Shown here: piece by piece, positions 45,636-54,130 of the stretch
Numbering within the stretch: position 1 is the stretch's first letter
Layout of the letters: every line of letters starts with the position of its first letter
Source: Ectorhizobium quercum
GTDB taxonomy: Bacteria > Pseudomonadota > Alphaproteobacteria > Rhizobiales > Rhizobiaceae
Assembly: GCF_026552795.1 (NCBI RefSeq)
Contig: NZ_JANFPI010000001.1
Coordinates: forward strand, 930,001-994,000
Length of the DNA: 64,000 nucleotides
Direction of reading: 5' to 3'
Made by a program: the position numbers and the translations under genes
The notes under the pieces: model-generated
What the model was told of the DNA's origin: nothing
Database searches by the model: none
Seen by the model: the letters and a program-made list of their open reading frames with translations, nothing else

Positions 45636-45808
45636 GACAGTTTCTCCCTCATCATGGGGAGACGATAGCGCCGCTTCGTTTCGATCCCGTCAGAAGAAAG
45701 GGTAAAATTTGAATGAAGCGGCCGCTTCCGGGCAAAAACGGCGGCGCGTGAGCAGCCCTTTCGCCCGTTCGTGCGCCAGAACGGGGCAGTATTCGTTTGC
45801 CCCGGGGC

Positions 45809-47080
45809 TCAGACCTTTTCGCGGGCCACGGCGCGCCAGCCGATGTCGCGGCGGCAGAAGCCGTTTTCCCAGTCGATGCGGTCGACGAGCGCATAGGCAC
45901 GGGCCTGCGCCTCGGCCACGGTCGCGCCGGTCGCCGTCACGTTGAGAACGCGCCCGCCGGTCGCCACCAGTTGGCCGGACTTCAGAGCCGTTCCGGCGTG
46001 GAAGATCTTCTCGCCTTCGCCGGTTTCCGGCAGCGGGGCGATCGGCGTGTTCTTCTCGTAGGAGCCCGGATAGCCCTTCGAGGCCATGACGATCGTCAGC
46101 GCCGGGCCATCGTGCCATTCGGCGCTCACCCGGTCGAGCGTGCCGGTGGCGGTAGCGTGAAGGAGCGGCAGGAGGTCGGATTTCAGCCGCGTCATCAGCA
46201 CCTGGCATTCCGGATCGCCGAAGCGGACATTGTATTCGATCAGTTCGGGGCCTTTTGCGGTGATCATCAGCCCGGCGAAGAAAACGCCGCTGAACGGATG
46301 GCCGTCCGCCGCCATCCCGGCGATCGTCGGCTCGATGATCTCCCTCATGGTGCGCTCGACCATCTCCGGCGTCATGACCGGGGCGGGGGAATAGGCGCCC
46401 ATGCCGCCGGTGTTCGGGCCGGTGTCGCCGTCGCCGACGCGCTTGTGGTCCTGCGCGGTCGCCAGCGCCAGCGCGTGCGTGCCATCGGACAGCACGAAGA
46501 AGCTCGCCTCCTCGCCGTCGAGAAAGGCCTCGACCACCACTTCTGCACCCGCTTCGCCGAACGTGCCGGAGAAGCAGTCGTCGATGGCCGCCAGCGCCTC
46601 GTCGAGCGTCATGGACACCGTTACGCCCTTGCCGGCGGCAAGGCCGTCGGCCTTCACGACGATGGGCGCGCCCTGTTCGCGCACATAGGCTTTCGCGCTT
46701 TCGGCGTCCCTGAAGCGCTGATAGGCGCCGGTCGGGATGCCGTGGCGGGCGCAGAGATCCTTGGTGAAGCCCTTCGAGCCTTCGAGCTGTGCGGCGGCGG
46801 CGGAGGGACCGAAGACGGCGATGCCGTCGGCCCGCAGCCGGTCGGCAAGACCGGCGACCAGCGGTGCTTCCGGCCCGACGACGACGAGGTCGATACCCTT
46901 TTCCGTCGCGAAGGCGGAAACGGCGGCGTGCTCGTCCGGGTCGATGCCGGCAGGCTCGGCGTGCTCGAAAATGCCGGGATTACCCGGCGCGGCATAGAGC
47001 GTTTCGAGAAGCGGCGACTGCGCCAGCTTCCAGGCCAGCGCATGCTCGCGTCCGCCCGATCCGATCAGGAGCACTTTCAT
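45809..47080 (-). CDS. purD: Phosphoribosylamine-glycine ligase
   Basis: A 423-residue ATP-grasp enzyme, step two of purine synthesis. It starts [19 protein letters not shown], with [25 protein letters not shown] (ATP-grasp lysine) and [25 protein letters not shown] at the metal site. All expected motifs are intact. ATG 47080 is the family start. It is divergent from tex across a 316-base gap with a large palindromic element. Confidence 0.97.
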   Translation of the reverse strand: MKVLLIGSGGREHALAWKLAQSPLLETLYAAPGNPGIFEHAEPAGIDPDEHAAVSAFATEKGIDLVVVGPEAPLVAGLADRLRADGIAVFGPSAAAAQLEGSKGFTKDLCARHGIPTGAYQRFRDAESAKAYVREQGAPIVVKADGLAAGKGVTVSMTLDEALAAIDDCFSGTFGEAGAEVVVEAFLDGEEASFFVLSDGTHALALATAQDHKRVGDGDTGPNTGGMGAYSPAPVMTPEMVERTMREIIEPTIAGMAADGHPFSGVFFAGLMITAKGPELIEYNVRFGDPECQVLMTRLKSDLLPLLHATATGTLDRVSAEWHDGPALTIVMASKGYPGSYEKNTPIAPLPETGEGEKIFHAGTALKSGQLVATGGRVLNVTATGATVAEAQARAYALVDRIDWENGFCRRDIGWRAVAREKV

Positions 47081-47396
47081 GGTCAAATCCCCGCGAGAGC
47101 CTTTAGTGCGTAAGACAAAACGTACCTTACAGGGGCGGTTAAGGGCAGGGGGCGAAAAGGTCAAGCGGAGATTGGGATTGAGCCCCCCTCATCCGGCTGC
47201 CGGGACCTTCTCCCCGTCGGGGAGAAGGGGAAAACGGAGACCTCGTGGCATACCCCTTCTACCCTTGGGGAGAAGGTGGCGGCAGCCGGATGAGGGGGGC
47301 TCCCCGGCTTTCCCTGTGGAATCGAACACCCCCGCGTTGCCATGCCGCATTTCCCCGCTAGATTGCCGGCTCCTCATAACGAATCCGAGAGTGACG
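47081..47396. other. Divergent purD-tex gap containing a palindromic element
   Basis: Contains the repeat at 47181-47301. The remaining sequence must hold both promoters, but I see no strong sigma-70 match. Confidence 0.55.
47181..47301. repeat. Intergenic repeat with perfect 22-bp terminal inverted repeats
   Basis: The left arm 47181-47202 (AGCCCCCCTCATCCGGCTGC plus CG) is perfectly complementary to the right arm 47280-47301. Inside are two smaller hairpins built on CTTCTCCCC/GGGGAGAAG: one around 47206-47229 and one around 47253-47277. The motif CCTCATCCGGCTGCCG with CTTCTCCCC is familiar from intergenic repeats of rhizobia. No ORF or transposase is within. Confidence 0.85.
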
Positions 47397-49703
47397 ATGG
47401 CCAACGACATTCAATCCCTGAGCGTGACGATCGCGGCGGTTATCGGTGCGAAGCCGGCGCAGGCAGCGGCCGCCATCGAGCTTCTGGACGGCGGCGCGAC
47501 GGTGCCGTTCATCGCCCGCTACCGCAAGGAAGTGACCGGCGGTCTGGACGACACGCAATTGCGCGATTTGTCCGAACGCCTCGTCTATCTGCGCGAACTG
47601 AACGCGCGCCGCGCGTCCATCGTCGAATCGATCCAGACGCAGGGCAGGATGACGGACGAGCTTCTGGGCAAGCTCAACGCTGCCGCCACCAAGGCCGAAC
47701 TGGAAGACCTCTACCTGCCCTACAAGCCGAAGCGCCGCACCCGCGCCGAAATCGCCCGCGAACGCGGCCTCGGGCCGCTGGCCGAAGCGATCCTCGAAAA
47801 CCGCGCCGCCGACCCGTCGAAGCTTGCGGAAGCCTATCTCACGCAGGAGGTGCCGGACGTGAAGACGGCGCTGGACGGCGCGCGCGATATCGTCGCCGAG
47901 GGCATCGCCGAAAACGCCGATCTGCTGAAGGTGCTGCGCGACCATATGAAGGCCCGCGCCGTGCTGCGGTCGAAGGTGGTGGACGGCAAGCAGGAGGCGG
48001 GCGCGAAATTCTCCGATTATTTCGACCATGTCGAACGCTGGGCCACCGTTCCCGGCCACCGGGCGCTCGCCATGCTGCGCGGCTGGAACGAGGAAGTGCT
48101 GTCGCTGACCATCGAGGTGGATCAGGACGATCCCTCGCCGGTCAAGCCGGCCCAGGCGAAGATTGCGGCCGCTTGCGATATCCGTGATCGCGGCCCGGCC
48201 GACCGCTGGCTGATGGATGTCGCCGGCTGGACCTGGCGCGTCAAGCTGTCCGTTTCGCTCTCGCTCGACCTGATGCGCGAGATGCGCGAGCGGGCGGAGG
48301 AAGAGGCGATCCACGTTTTTGCCCGCAATCTCAAGGACCTGCTGCTGGCCGCACCCGCCGGCTCCCGCGCGACGATGGGGCTCGATCCGGGCATCCGCAC
48401 CGGCGTCAAGGTGGCGGTGGTGGACGGCACCGGCAAGCTTCTGGAAACCGCGACGGTCTATCCCTTCCAGCCGCGGAACGACGTGCGCGGCGCGCAGGCC
48501 GAGCTGGCAGGACTCATCCGCCGGCACAAGGTGGAACTGATCGCCATCGGCAACGGCACGGCCAGCCGCGAGACCGAGCGGCTCGTCGCCGACCTGCTGG
48601 CGGACCTGCCCGCGCCGAAACCCACCAAGGTGATCGTTTCGGAGGCGGGGGCTTCCGTCTATTCGGCATCGCAGACGGCGGCGAACGAGTTTCCCGGCCT
48701 CGACGTGTCGCTGCGCGGCGCGGTGTCCATCGCCCGCCGCCTTCAGGACCCGCTGGCCGAACTCGTCAAGATCGAGCCGAAATCCATCGGCGTCGGCCAG
48801 TACCAGCACGATGTCGACCAGGGCAGGCTCGGCCGCTCGCTCGATGCCGTGGTGGAGGATGCGGTGAACGCCGTCGGCGTCGATCTCAACACGGCCTCGG
48901 CGCCGTTGCTCGCCCGGGTTTCCGGCCTCGGCGGCTCGCTGGCGGAAGCCATCGTCGCCCATCGCGATCAGGAAGGCCCGTTCCGCAGCCGCAAGGAGCT
49001 GATGAAGGTGCCGCGCCTCGGTGCCCGCACCTTCGAGCAATGCGCCGGCTTCCTGCGCATCCCGAACGGCGCGGAGCCGCTCGACGCCTCCGCCGTCCAT
49101 CCGGAAGCCTATGACGTGGCGCGCCGCATCGTCGCCGCCTGCGGCCGCGACCTGCGCGCGCTGATGGGCGACAGCGCGGCCTTGAAGGCGCTCGACCCGC
49201 GCCGCTTCATCGACGGGAAATTCGGCCTGCCGACCGTGAAGGACATTCTTTCCGAGCTTGAGAAGCCGGGCCGCGACCCGCGTCCGAGCTTCAGGACCGC
49301 GACCTTTGCGGACGGGGTGAACGAGATTTCTGACCTGAAGCCCGGCATGATGCTGGAGGGCACGGTGACGAACGTCGCCGCCTTCGGCGCCTTCGTCGAT
49401 ATCGGCGTTCATCAGGACGGGCTCGTCCACGTCTCGCAGCTTGCCGACCGGTTCGTGAAGGACCCGCACGAGGTGGTGAAGGCGGGCGACGTGGTGAAGG
49501 TGCGCGTGGTGGAGGTCGATGCGAAGCGCAAGCGAATCGGCCTTTCCATGCGCAAGGACGACGGCAGCACGTCAGCGGCCTCGCCGCGCGGCGAGCGCCC
49601 GGCGCCCGGCGGGCGGCCGCCGGCGAAAATGTCGACCCGGCCGGAAAAGCCCGCGCAGGGCGCGCTCGGCGCCGCACTTGCAGAAGCATTGAAAAAGCGT
49701 TGA
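47397..49703 (+). CDS. tex: Tex-family RNA-binding transcription accessory protein
   Basis: A 768-residue protein with, in order, an N-terminal helical Tex domain, a YqgF/RNase H-like domain (about 325-455, [18 protein letters not shown]), helix-hairpin-helix motifs (about 500-560, [19 protein letters not shown]) and an S1 RNA-binding domain (about 645-715, [20 protein letters not shown]). A Pro/Gly/Arg-rich tail of about 40 residues ends in [12 protein letters not shown] 47397 is the family start. Tex affects transcription and toxin expression in pathogens; its role is general RNA metabolism. Confidence 0.96.
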   Translation: MANDIQSLSVTIAAVIGAKPAQAAAAIELLDGGATVPFIARYRKEVTGGLDDTQLRDLSERLVYLRELNARRASIVESIQTQGRMTDELLGKLNAAATKAELEDLYLPYKPKRRTRAEIARERGLGPLAEAILENRAADPSKLAEAYLTQEVPDVKTALDGARDIVAEGIAENADLLKVLRDHMKARAVLRSKVVDGKQEAGAKFSDYFDHVERWATVPGHRALAMLRGWNEEVLSLTIEVDQDDPSPVKPAQAKIAAACDIRDRGPADRWLMDVAGWTWRVKLSVSLSLDLMREMRERAEEEAIHVFARNLKDLLLAAPAGSRATMGLDPGIRTGVKVAVVDGTGKLLETATVYPFQPRNDVRGAQAELAGLIRRHKVELIAIGNGTASRETERLVADLLADLPAPKPTKVIVSEAGASVYSASQTAANEFPGLDVSLRGAVSIARRLQDPLAELVKIEPKSIGVGQYQHDVDQGRLGRSLDAVVEDAVNAVGVDLNTASAPLLARVSGLGGSLAEAIVAHRDQEGPFRSRKELMKVPRLGARTFEQCAGFLRIPNGAEPLDASAVHPEAYDVARRIVAACGRDLRALMGDSAALKALDPRRFIDGKFGLPTVKDILSELEKPGRDPRPSFRTATFADGVNEISDLKPGMMLEGTVTNVAAFGAFVDIGVHQDGLVHVSQLADRFVKDPHEVVKAGDVVKVRVVEVDAKRKRIGLSMRKDDGSTSAASPRGERPAPGGRPPAKMSTRPEKPAQGALGAALAEALKKR

Positions 49704-49731
49704 GAAAAACTCATCATGACGCGATCACTCA

Positions 49732-49750
49732 GAAGTGATTTCGTCACTTC
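49732..49750. other. Small hairpin after tex
   Basis: GAAGTGA-tttcg-TCACTTC is a perfect 7-bp stem 28 bases after the tex stop, with no T-run after it. It may be a 3' end structure for tex or part of the region controlling cfa. Confidence 0.5.
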
Positions 49751-49777
49751 AAAGGGCTTGCCTCGCTGGCGCAAGGG

Positions 49778-49810
49778 ATTAAGTTTCATGACACGGGCAT
49801 GAAAGTTAAT
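49778..49810. promoter_or_regulatory. Large dyad just upstream of the cyclopropane synthase gene
   Basis: ATTAAGTTTCATG (49778-49790), spacer ACACGGG, CATGAAAGTTAAT (49798-49810): 13-bp arms with one mismatch, ending 19 bases before ATG 49830. It could be a repressor operator or, if transcribed, a stem-loop near the ribosome site. Confidence 0.55.
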
Positions 49811-49829
49811 GCGGTTCCGGGGGTGTTGA

Positions 49830-51086
49830 ATGACCTCTTCCTTGCGTTTGCTATTGCATAAAATCATTGCGACCGGCTCCCTCCGGTTGACGGACCATTC
49901 AGGAGCGACGGAAACCTACGGAGATGGCAGCGGAAAGGCCGTCGCCATCCGCTTCACGGACGAGGAGGCGGAGGAGGCCGTCGCCAACGACCCGCTCCTC
50001 AAGCTCGGCGAAATGTACATGGACGGCCGGATGGTGCTCGAAGAGGGCGACATCTACGACTTTCTGGCGCTGGTGAAGGAAAATACCCGCAGCGAGGCGC
50101 TCACCTGGAAGATGGTCGGCCTCACCGTCGCTCGCATCGCCGCCGCACAGGTCAGGTCCCGGCTGCCGGTCAACCACAACCGCCGCAATGTCGCGCACCA
50201 TTACGATCTGAACGCCAGGCTCTTCGACCTTTTCCTGGATCGGGACTGGCAATATTCCTGTGCCTATTTCAATCCGCCGGGCATTTCGCTGGATGAGGCG
50301 CAGCAGGCCAAGAAACGCCATATCGCCTCCAAGCTTCTGCTCGAGCCCGGGCAGAAGGTGCTTGAGATCGGCTCCGGCTGGGGCGGGATGGCGATGTATC
50401 TGGCGGAGGCCGCGGCTGTCGACGTCACCGGCATCACGCTTTCGGAGGAGCAGTTGCGCGTCTCGCGGAACCGGGCCGAAAAACGCGCACTGGCCGACAC
50501 GGTGCGCTTCAAGCTTCAGGATTATCGCTATCTGCCGCCGCAGAAATACGACCGCATCGTTTCGGTCGGCATGTTCGAGCATGTCGGCATCGGCAATTAC
50601 GGCCGCTTCTTCGGCAAGGTGGCCGAGGTGCTGGACGACAACGGCGTGATGCTGCTGCATTCCATCGGCCGACCGAAGCCGAGCTATGTCACCAACCCCT
50701 TCATCGAGAAGTATATTTTCCCGGGCGGCTATATTCCGGCCGTCGGCGAGGTGCTGCCTGCCATCGAGAAGGCCGATCTTCTCATTCGCGACGTGGAAAT
50801 CCTGCCGCTGCACTACGGCCATACGCTGCGTCACTGGCGCGAGCGATTCGTGGCGCGCAAGGAGGAGGCGGTCGCCCTTTACGACGAGCGTTTCTTCCGC
50901 ATGTGGGAGTTCTATCTGGCCGGCTCGGAAATGGCCTTTACCCACGAGGAACTGTTCATCTTCCAGATCCAGATCGCCAGGAACCAGAACGTCGTGCCTG
51001 ACAACCGCGATTACATCGCCGAGGCCGAGGCCCGGTATCGCACCTTCGAGGCGGGCCGCCCGCCGCTGGAGCCGGTCGCGTTCTGA
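49830..51086 (+). CDS. cfa: Cyclopropane-fatty-acyl-phospholipid synthase family protein
   Basis: A 418-residue SAM-dependent enzyme that adds a methylene bridge to unsaturated acyl chains of membrane phospholipids. It has a small N-terminal lipid-binding region (about 1-110), HHYDLNARLFDLFLD, YSCAYF with a conserved Cys144, the SAM motif VLEIGSGWGGMA (about 177-188) and VGMFEHVG. C-terminal residues FPGGYIPAVGE and HYGHTLRHW complete the family pattern. It starts at ATG 49830, behind GGGGGTG. Rhizobia often have two such genes and only one may be the main enzyme. Confidence 0.92.
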   Translation: MTSSLRLLLHKIIATGSLRLTDHSGATETYGDGSGKAVAIRFTDEEAEEAVANDPLLKLGEMYMDGRMVLEEGDIYDFLALVKENTRSEALTWKMVGLTVARIAAAQVRSRLPVNHNRRNVAHHYDLNARLFDLFLDRDWQYSCAYFNPPGISLDEAQQAKKRHIASKLLLEPGQKVLEIGSGWGGMAMYLAEAAAVDVTGITLSEEQLRVSRNRAEKRALADTVRFKLQDYRYLPPQKYDRIVSVGMFEHVGIGNYGRFFGKVAEVLDDNGVMLLHSIGRPKPSYVTNPFIEKYIFPGGYIPAVGEVLPAIEKADLLIRDVEILPLHYGHTLRHWRERFVARKEEAVALYDERFFRMWEFYLAGSEMAFTHEELFIFQIQIARNQNVVPDNRDYIAEAEARYRTFEAGRPPLEPVAF

Positions 51087-51160
51087 GCGTCGCGGGTCTC
51101 TTCGCGCCCCGCCGGTTAACGCGACGGTAAGCCTAACGGATTATTCTCCGCGCAGTTGAG

Positions 51161-51183
51161 CGGCCCCGCCGGTGGGCCGTTTT
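51161..51183 (+). terminator. Intrinsic terminator between cfa and the MipA-like gene
   Basis: CGGCCC (51161-51166), loop CGCCGGT, GGGCCG (51174-51179), then four T. It is a short but GC-rich stem 75 bases after the cfa stop. Confidence 0.7.
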
Positions 51184-51210
51184 GTATTGCGTTTTCCGGA
51201 GACATGATCT

Positions 51211-52014
51211 GTGTTCAAGCCCGCATTCGTTCTTCTCGCCCTCGGTTTCCCTCTTCTCCATGCCGGAACCGCTGCCGCGGAAGGCAGTCTCTGGTCCGGA
51301 AACTGGGCGTTGACGCTCGGTGGAACCGGCTTCGTCGGCCCGAAATTCGAGGGCTCGAAGAAGAGTTCGTTCCAGTTCTCGCCGATCATTTCGCTCGGCA
51401 AGCAAGGGGAGGGCCCGCGTTACGTCTCCCGCAACGACAACGCGTCCGTGTCCCTGTTCGACCAAGGCGCCTTCCGCGCGGGTATCGCCGGCAAGCTCGT
51501 CATGCCGCGCGATGCCGACGACGAGCGGGAATTGCAGGGCATGCGGGATATCAAGCTCGGCGTGGAACTCGGCGGTTTCGCGGAAGTCTATCCGACGGAG
51601 AATTTGCGCGTCCGCGGCGAAGTGCGGCAGGGCTTCCGTAGCCATCACGGTGTCGTGGCCGATGTCGCGGCTGATGCCTTTGTCGATGTCACGCCGAACA
51701 TCCGGGTTTCCGCCGGCCCGCGCATCCGCTTCGCCAGCGCCGACTACTTCGACCACTATTACGGCGTTTCCGCCGCGCAGGCGGCGTCGGGCGGCCCGAG
51801 CGCCTACAATCCGGGCGGCGGCGTTCATTCGGTCGCCGTCGGCGGCGCCATCGATTGGAAGCCGACCGACAGGTTCACGGCGTCCTCCTTCGTGGAATAT
51901 CGCCGCCTGACGGGCCCCGCCGCCGATTCCAGCCTTGTGCGTGAACGCGGCTCGGCCAACCAGTTCGTGGTCGGCCTGTCCGCCAGCTACAAGTTCAATT
52001 TCACGCTGGATTAG
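51211..52014 (+). CDS. MipA/OmpV-family outer membrane protein
   Basis: A 267-residue beta-barrel with a signal peptide (cleavage after AAA, near residue 23). The mature part shows alternating hydrophobic residues, aromatic-rich strands and a C-terminal phenylalanine-containing strand (YKFNFTLD). LTLGGTGFVGPKFEGS and LRVRGEVRQGF are typical of MipA/OmpV proteins, one of which scaffolds murein synthesis in E. coli. It starts at GTG 51211 with CCGGAG ten bases upstream. It has its own transcript, after the terminator above. Confidence 0.88.
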   Translation: MFKPAFVLLALGFPLLHAGTAAAEGSLWSGNWALTLGGTGFVGPKFEGSKKSSFQFSPIISLGKQGEGPRYVSRNDNASVSLFDQGAFRAGIAGKLVMPRDADDERELQGMRDIKLGVELGGFAEVYPTENLRVRGEVRQGFRSHHGVVADVAADAFVDVTPNIRVSAGPRIRFASADYFDHYYGVSAAQAASGGPSAYNPGGGVHSVAVGGAIDWKPTDRFTASSFVEYRRLTGPAADSSLVRERGSANQFVVGLSASYKFNFTLD

Positions 52015-52154
52015 ACGCGGCTCTGGCCCGACCGGGATCGCGCCGGCCGCGTGAGGCTTGACCACGGCCGGGGCGGGCCGGTACTGGAAAGGGCAGGGGA
52101 GCCGCCGCATCGTGCCGGCAGCGCAGTCCCCGTCTTCGGGTACGGGAGCCTTCG

Positions 52155-53114
52155 ATGGCGGAAAGTGCAGGCAAGGACTGGCGCGTGTCGGACGCGCCGT
52201 CTGAAAACTGGGTCTATCGTTTCCTGCCGCGCGGCCTTTGGCCCTATGCGCAGCTTGCGCGCTGGGACAGGCCGATCGGCTGGCAGCTTCTGATGTGGCC
52301 CTGCTTCTGGTCGTCGGCGCTCGCCGCCAACGTCGCCAAGGCGGAGCATCAGTTTTACCTGCCGCTGTTCGTCTTCCATCTGTTCCTGTTCTTCGCCGGC
52401 GCGGTCGCCATGCGCGGCGCGGGCTGCACCTGGAACGACCTCGCCGATCACGACATCGACGCGCAGGTCGCGCGCACCCGGTCGCGGCCGCTGCCCTCCG
52501 GGCGCGTCACCCGCTTTCAGGCGAAGCTTTTCATGGCCGCGCAGCTTGCCGTCGGGCTGCTGGTCCTGCTCCAGTTCAATACATTCTCCATCCTGCTGGC
52601 CATCTCCTCGCTGCTGGTCGTGGCGGTCTATCCCTTCGCCAAGCGCTTCACCGACTGGCCGCAGCTCTTTCTCGGCCTTGCCTTCTCCTGGGGCGCGCTG
52701 ATGGGCTGGGCCGGCATGTTCGGCACGCTCTCGGTCGCCGCCGTCCTGCTTTATGCGGGAGCGGTCGTCTGGACCATCGGCTACGACACGATCTACGCCC
52801 ATCAGGACAAGGAGGACGACGCGCTGGTCGGCGTGCGCTCGACGGCCCGGTTGTTCGGAAGCCGGACGAAGATCTGGCTCTGGCGGCTTTACGGCGCGAC
52901 TTTCGTCGCCATCGCGGCCTCCTTCGCGCTGGCCGGTGTCGGCGCGGCCGCCTATCTCGGCCTCCTCGCCGCCGCCGCCGTGCTGGTCTGGCAGATCGTC
53001 GTGCTCGATATCGACGATCCCGTGCAATGCCTCGCCCTGTTCAAGGCCAACGGCCGGGTCGGCGCGCTGGTCTTCGCCGGATTGGTGCTTGCCCTTTTCT
53101 TCCTCCCGGGCTGA
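52155..53114 (+). CDS. ubiA: 4-hydroxybenzoate polyprenyltransferase UbiA
   Basis: A 319-residue inner-membrane prenyltransferase that joins the polyprenyl tail to 4-hydroxybenzoate in ubiquinone synthesis. Both aspartate-rich motifs are seen: NDLADHDIDAQVARTRSRP and YDTIYAHQDKEDD. Eight to nine hydrophobic segments follow the N-terminal 30 residues. It works downstream of DdsA, encoded at 34349-35365. It is a stand-alone gene, convergent with DUF6101. Confidence 0.95.
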   Translation: MAESAGKDWRVSDAPSENWVYRFLPRGLWPYAQLARWDRPIGWQLLMWPCFWSSALAANVAKAEHQFYLPLFVFHLFLFFAGAVAMRGAGCTWNDLADHDIDAQVARTRSRPLPSGRVTRFQAKLFMAAQLAVGLLVLLQFNTFSILLAISSLLVVAVYPFAKRFTDWPQLFLGLAFSWGALMGWAGMFGTLSVAAVLLYAGAVVWTIGYDTIYAHQDKEDDALVGVRSTARLFGSRTKIWLWRLYGATFVAIAASFALAGVGAAAYLGLLAAAAVLVWQIVVLDIDDPVQCLALFKANGRVGALVFAGLVLALFFLPG

Positions 53115-53137
53115 GCCGGGAGGCGAAACGGAAAGGA

Positions 53138-53159
53138 CCCGGCTTCGTGGGAAGCCGGG
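53138..53159. terminator. Hairpin between convergent ubiA and DUF6101 genes
   Basis: CCCGGCTT (53138-53145) pairs with AAGCCGGG (53152-53159) around a six-base loop. No T-run in either direction, so termination by it is uncertain. Confidence 0.45.
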
Positions 53160-53213
53160 CCCGGTCATGCGCGGGGCGGTGGATGTGCCGGAACCGGAGA
53201 GCGATCCCGCGGT

Positions 53214-53780
53214 TCAGGTCCGCGCGATGATCTCCTTGCCCTCGATCTTCATCGCCACGCCGAGCGAGCCGGTCTTGCGGCGAACGAGGAAGCGCGGGCG
53301 GCGGTTGGCGAAATAGGAATGGCGCCGGCGTTGCGTCGCCATGTCGGGGCGCGGCTCGCCGATATGGTCTTCCAGCGGGCGGGCGATGCCGTCGGCCTCG
53401 ACCATCAGCATCGGCAGGCGGAAGGCCACCGACCATGTGCGCCAGTCGGCGGCGATGTCGCAGAGATCGTGCGCGACCAGCAGCGGAATGCACAGGTTCG
53501 GGTCCTGGTGGTGAAGCTCCAGCGTCACCGTCATGCCGCCGTCGCCGTGGTCGATGGCGCGGGCGGCAATGCCCTTGAATGCGCGGGTCGGCAGGGCGAA
53601 GGAGATCGGCAGGCCGCTGGAGGGCAGCATCCGGCGCAGGACGGCGCCGCGCTCGTCGAGCGTCACGCTGACATTGCCGTTTTCTCCGCTCAGCGCGTAC
53701 TCCACCTGCTGTGGAAAACGGGCCGGATCGATCCGGAGTGCTGCTTCTGCCCATGCGGGCTTGAGAACCGTGTTAGCCAT
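53214..53780 (-). CDS. DUF6101 family protein
   Basis: A 188-residue soluble protein with the DUF6101 pattern: RIDPARFPQQVEYA, LPTRAFKGIAARAIDHGDGG, TVTLELHHQDPNLCIPLLVA and a C-terminal RRPRFLVRRKTGSLGV. The family is confined to alphaproteobacteria and has no known function. ATG 53780 gives MANTVLKPAW. It is divergent from the DUF1217 gene across 350 bases. Confidence 0.82.
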   Translation of the reverse strand: MANTVLKPAWAEAALRIDPARFPQQVEYALSGENGNVSVTLDERGAVLRRMLPSSGLPISFALPTRAFKGIAARAIDHGDGGMTVTLELHHQDPNLCIPLLVAHDLCDIAADWRTWSVAFRLPMLMVEADGIARPLEDHIGEPRPDMATQRRRHSYFANRRPRFLVRRKTGSLGVAMKIEGKEIIART

Positions 53781-54130
53781 CGAGATTCTTTCCCTTGTCT
53801 TGCCTTCGGAGTCTTCCGCTCCTGAAGTGGCGGGACGTTTTCGTCCTCTGATGGCTCTCACGATATCGCCGCTCCGTTCGATACCGCTTAAAAATCGCGG
53901 TAAAGAAACCCTTGCCGTTTCTGATGGTTAGCGGTTTTGCCAACGGACAGGGTTGAGAAAGTGTTTCCTCCTGTCCCGCAAGGAGACGCAAGCGCCAGCC
54001 GGCCGGGCCGGGAATGTGTAAAGCTTCGGTTAAGGAAGCGGCGCTAGAATGGCCGCCTGATCGTGCGACGCGATGTTTGCGTTACGATACGGGCCATGAC
54101 CTCGGCCTTTTCCATCAAAGGAATTGTTGC
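53781..54130. other. Divergent gap between the DUF6101 and DUF1217 genes
   Basis: No gene. A moderately AT-rich patch lies at 53870-53960. No strong promoter, palindrome or repeat could be singled out; an AAAGGA ribosome site for the DUF1217 gene is at 54117-54122. Confidence 0.5.
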
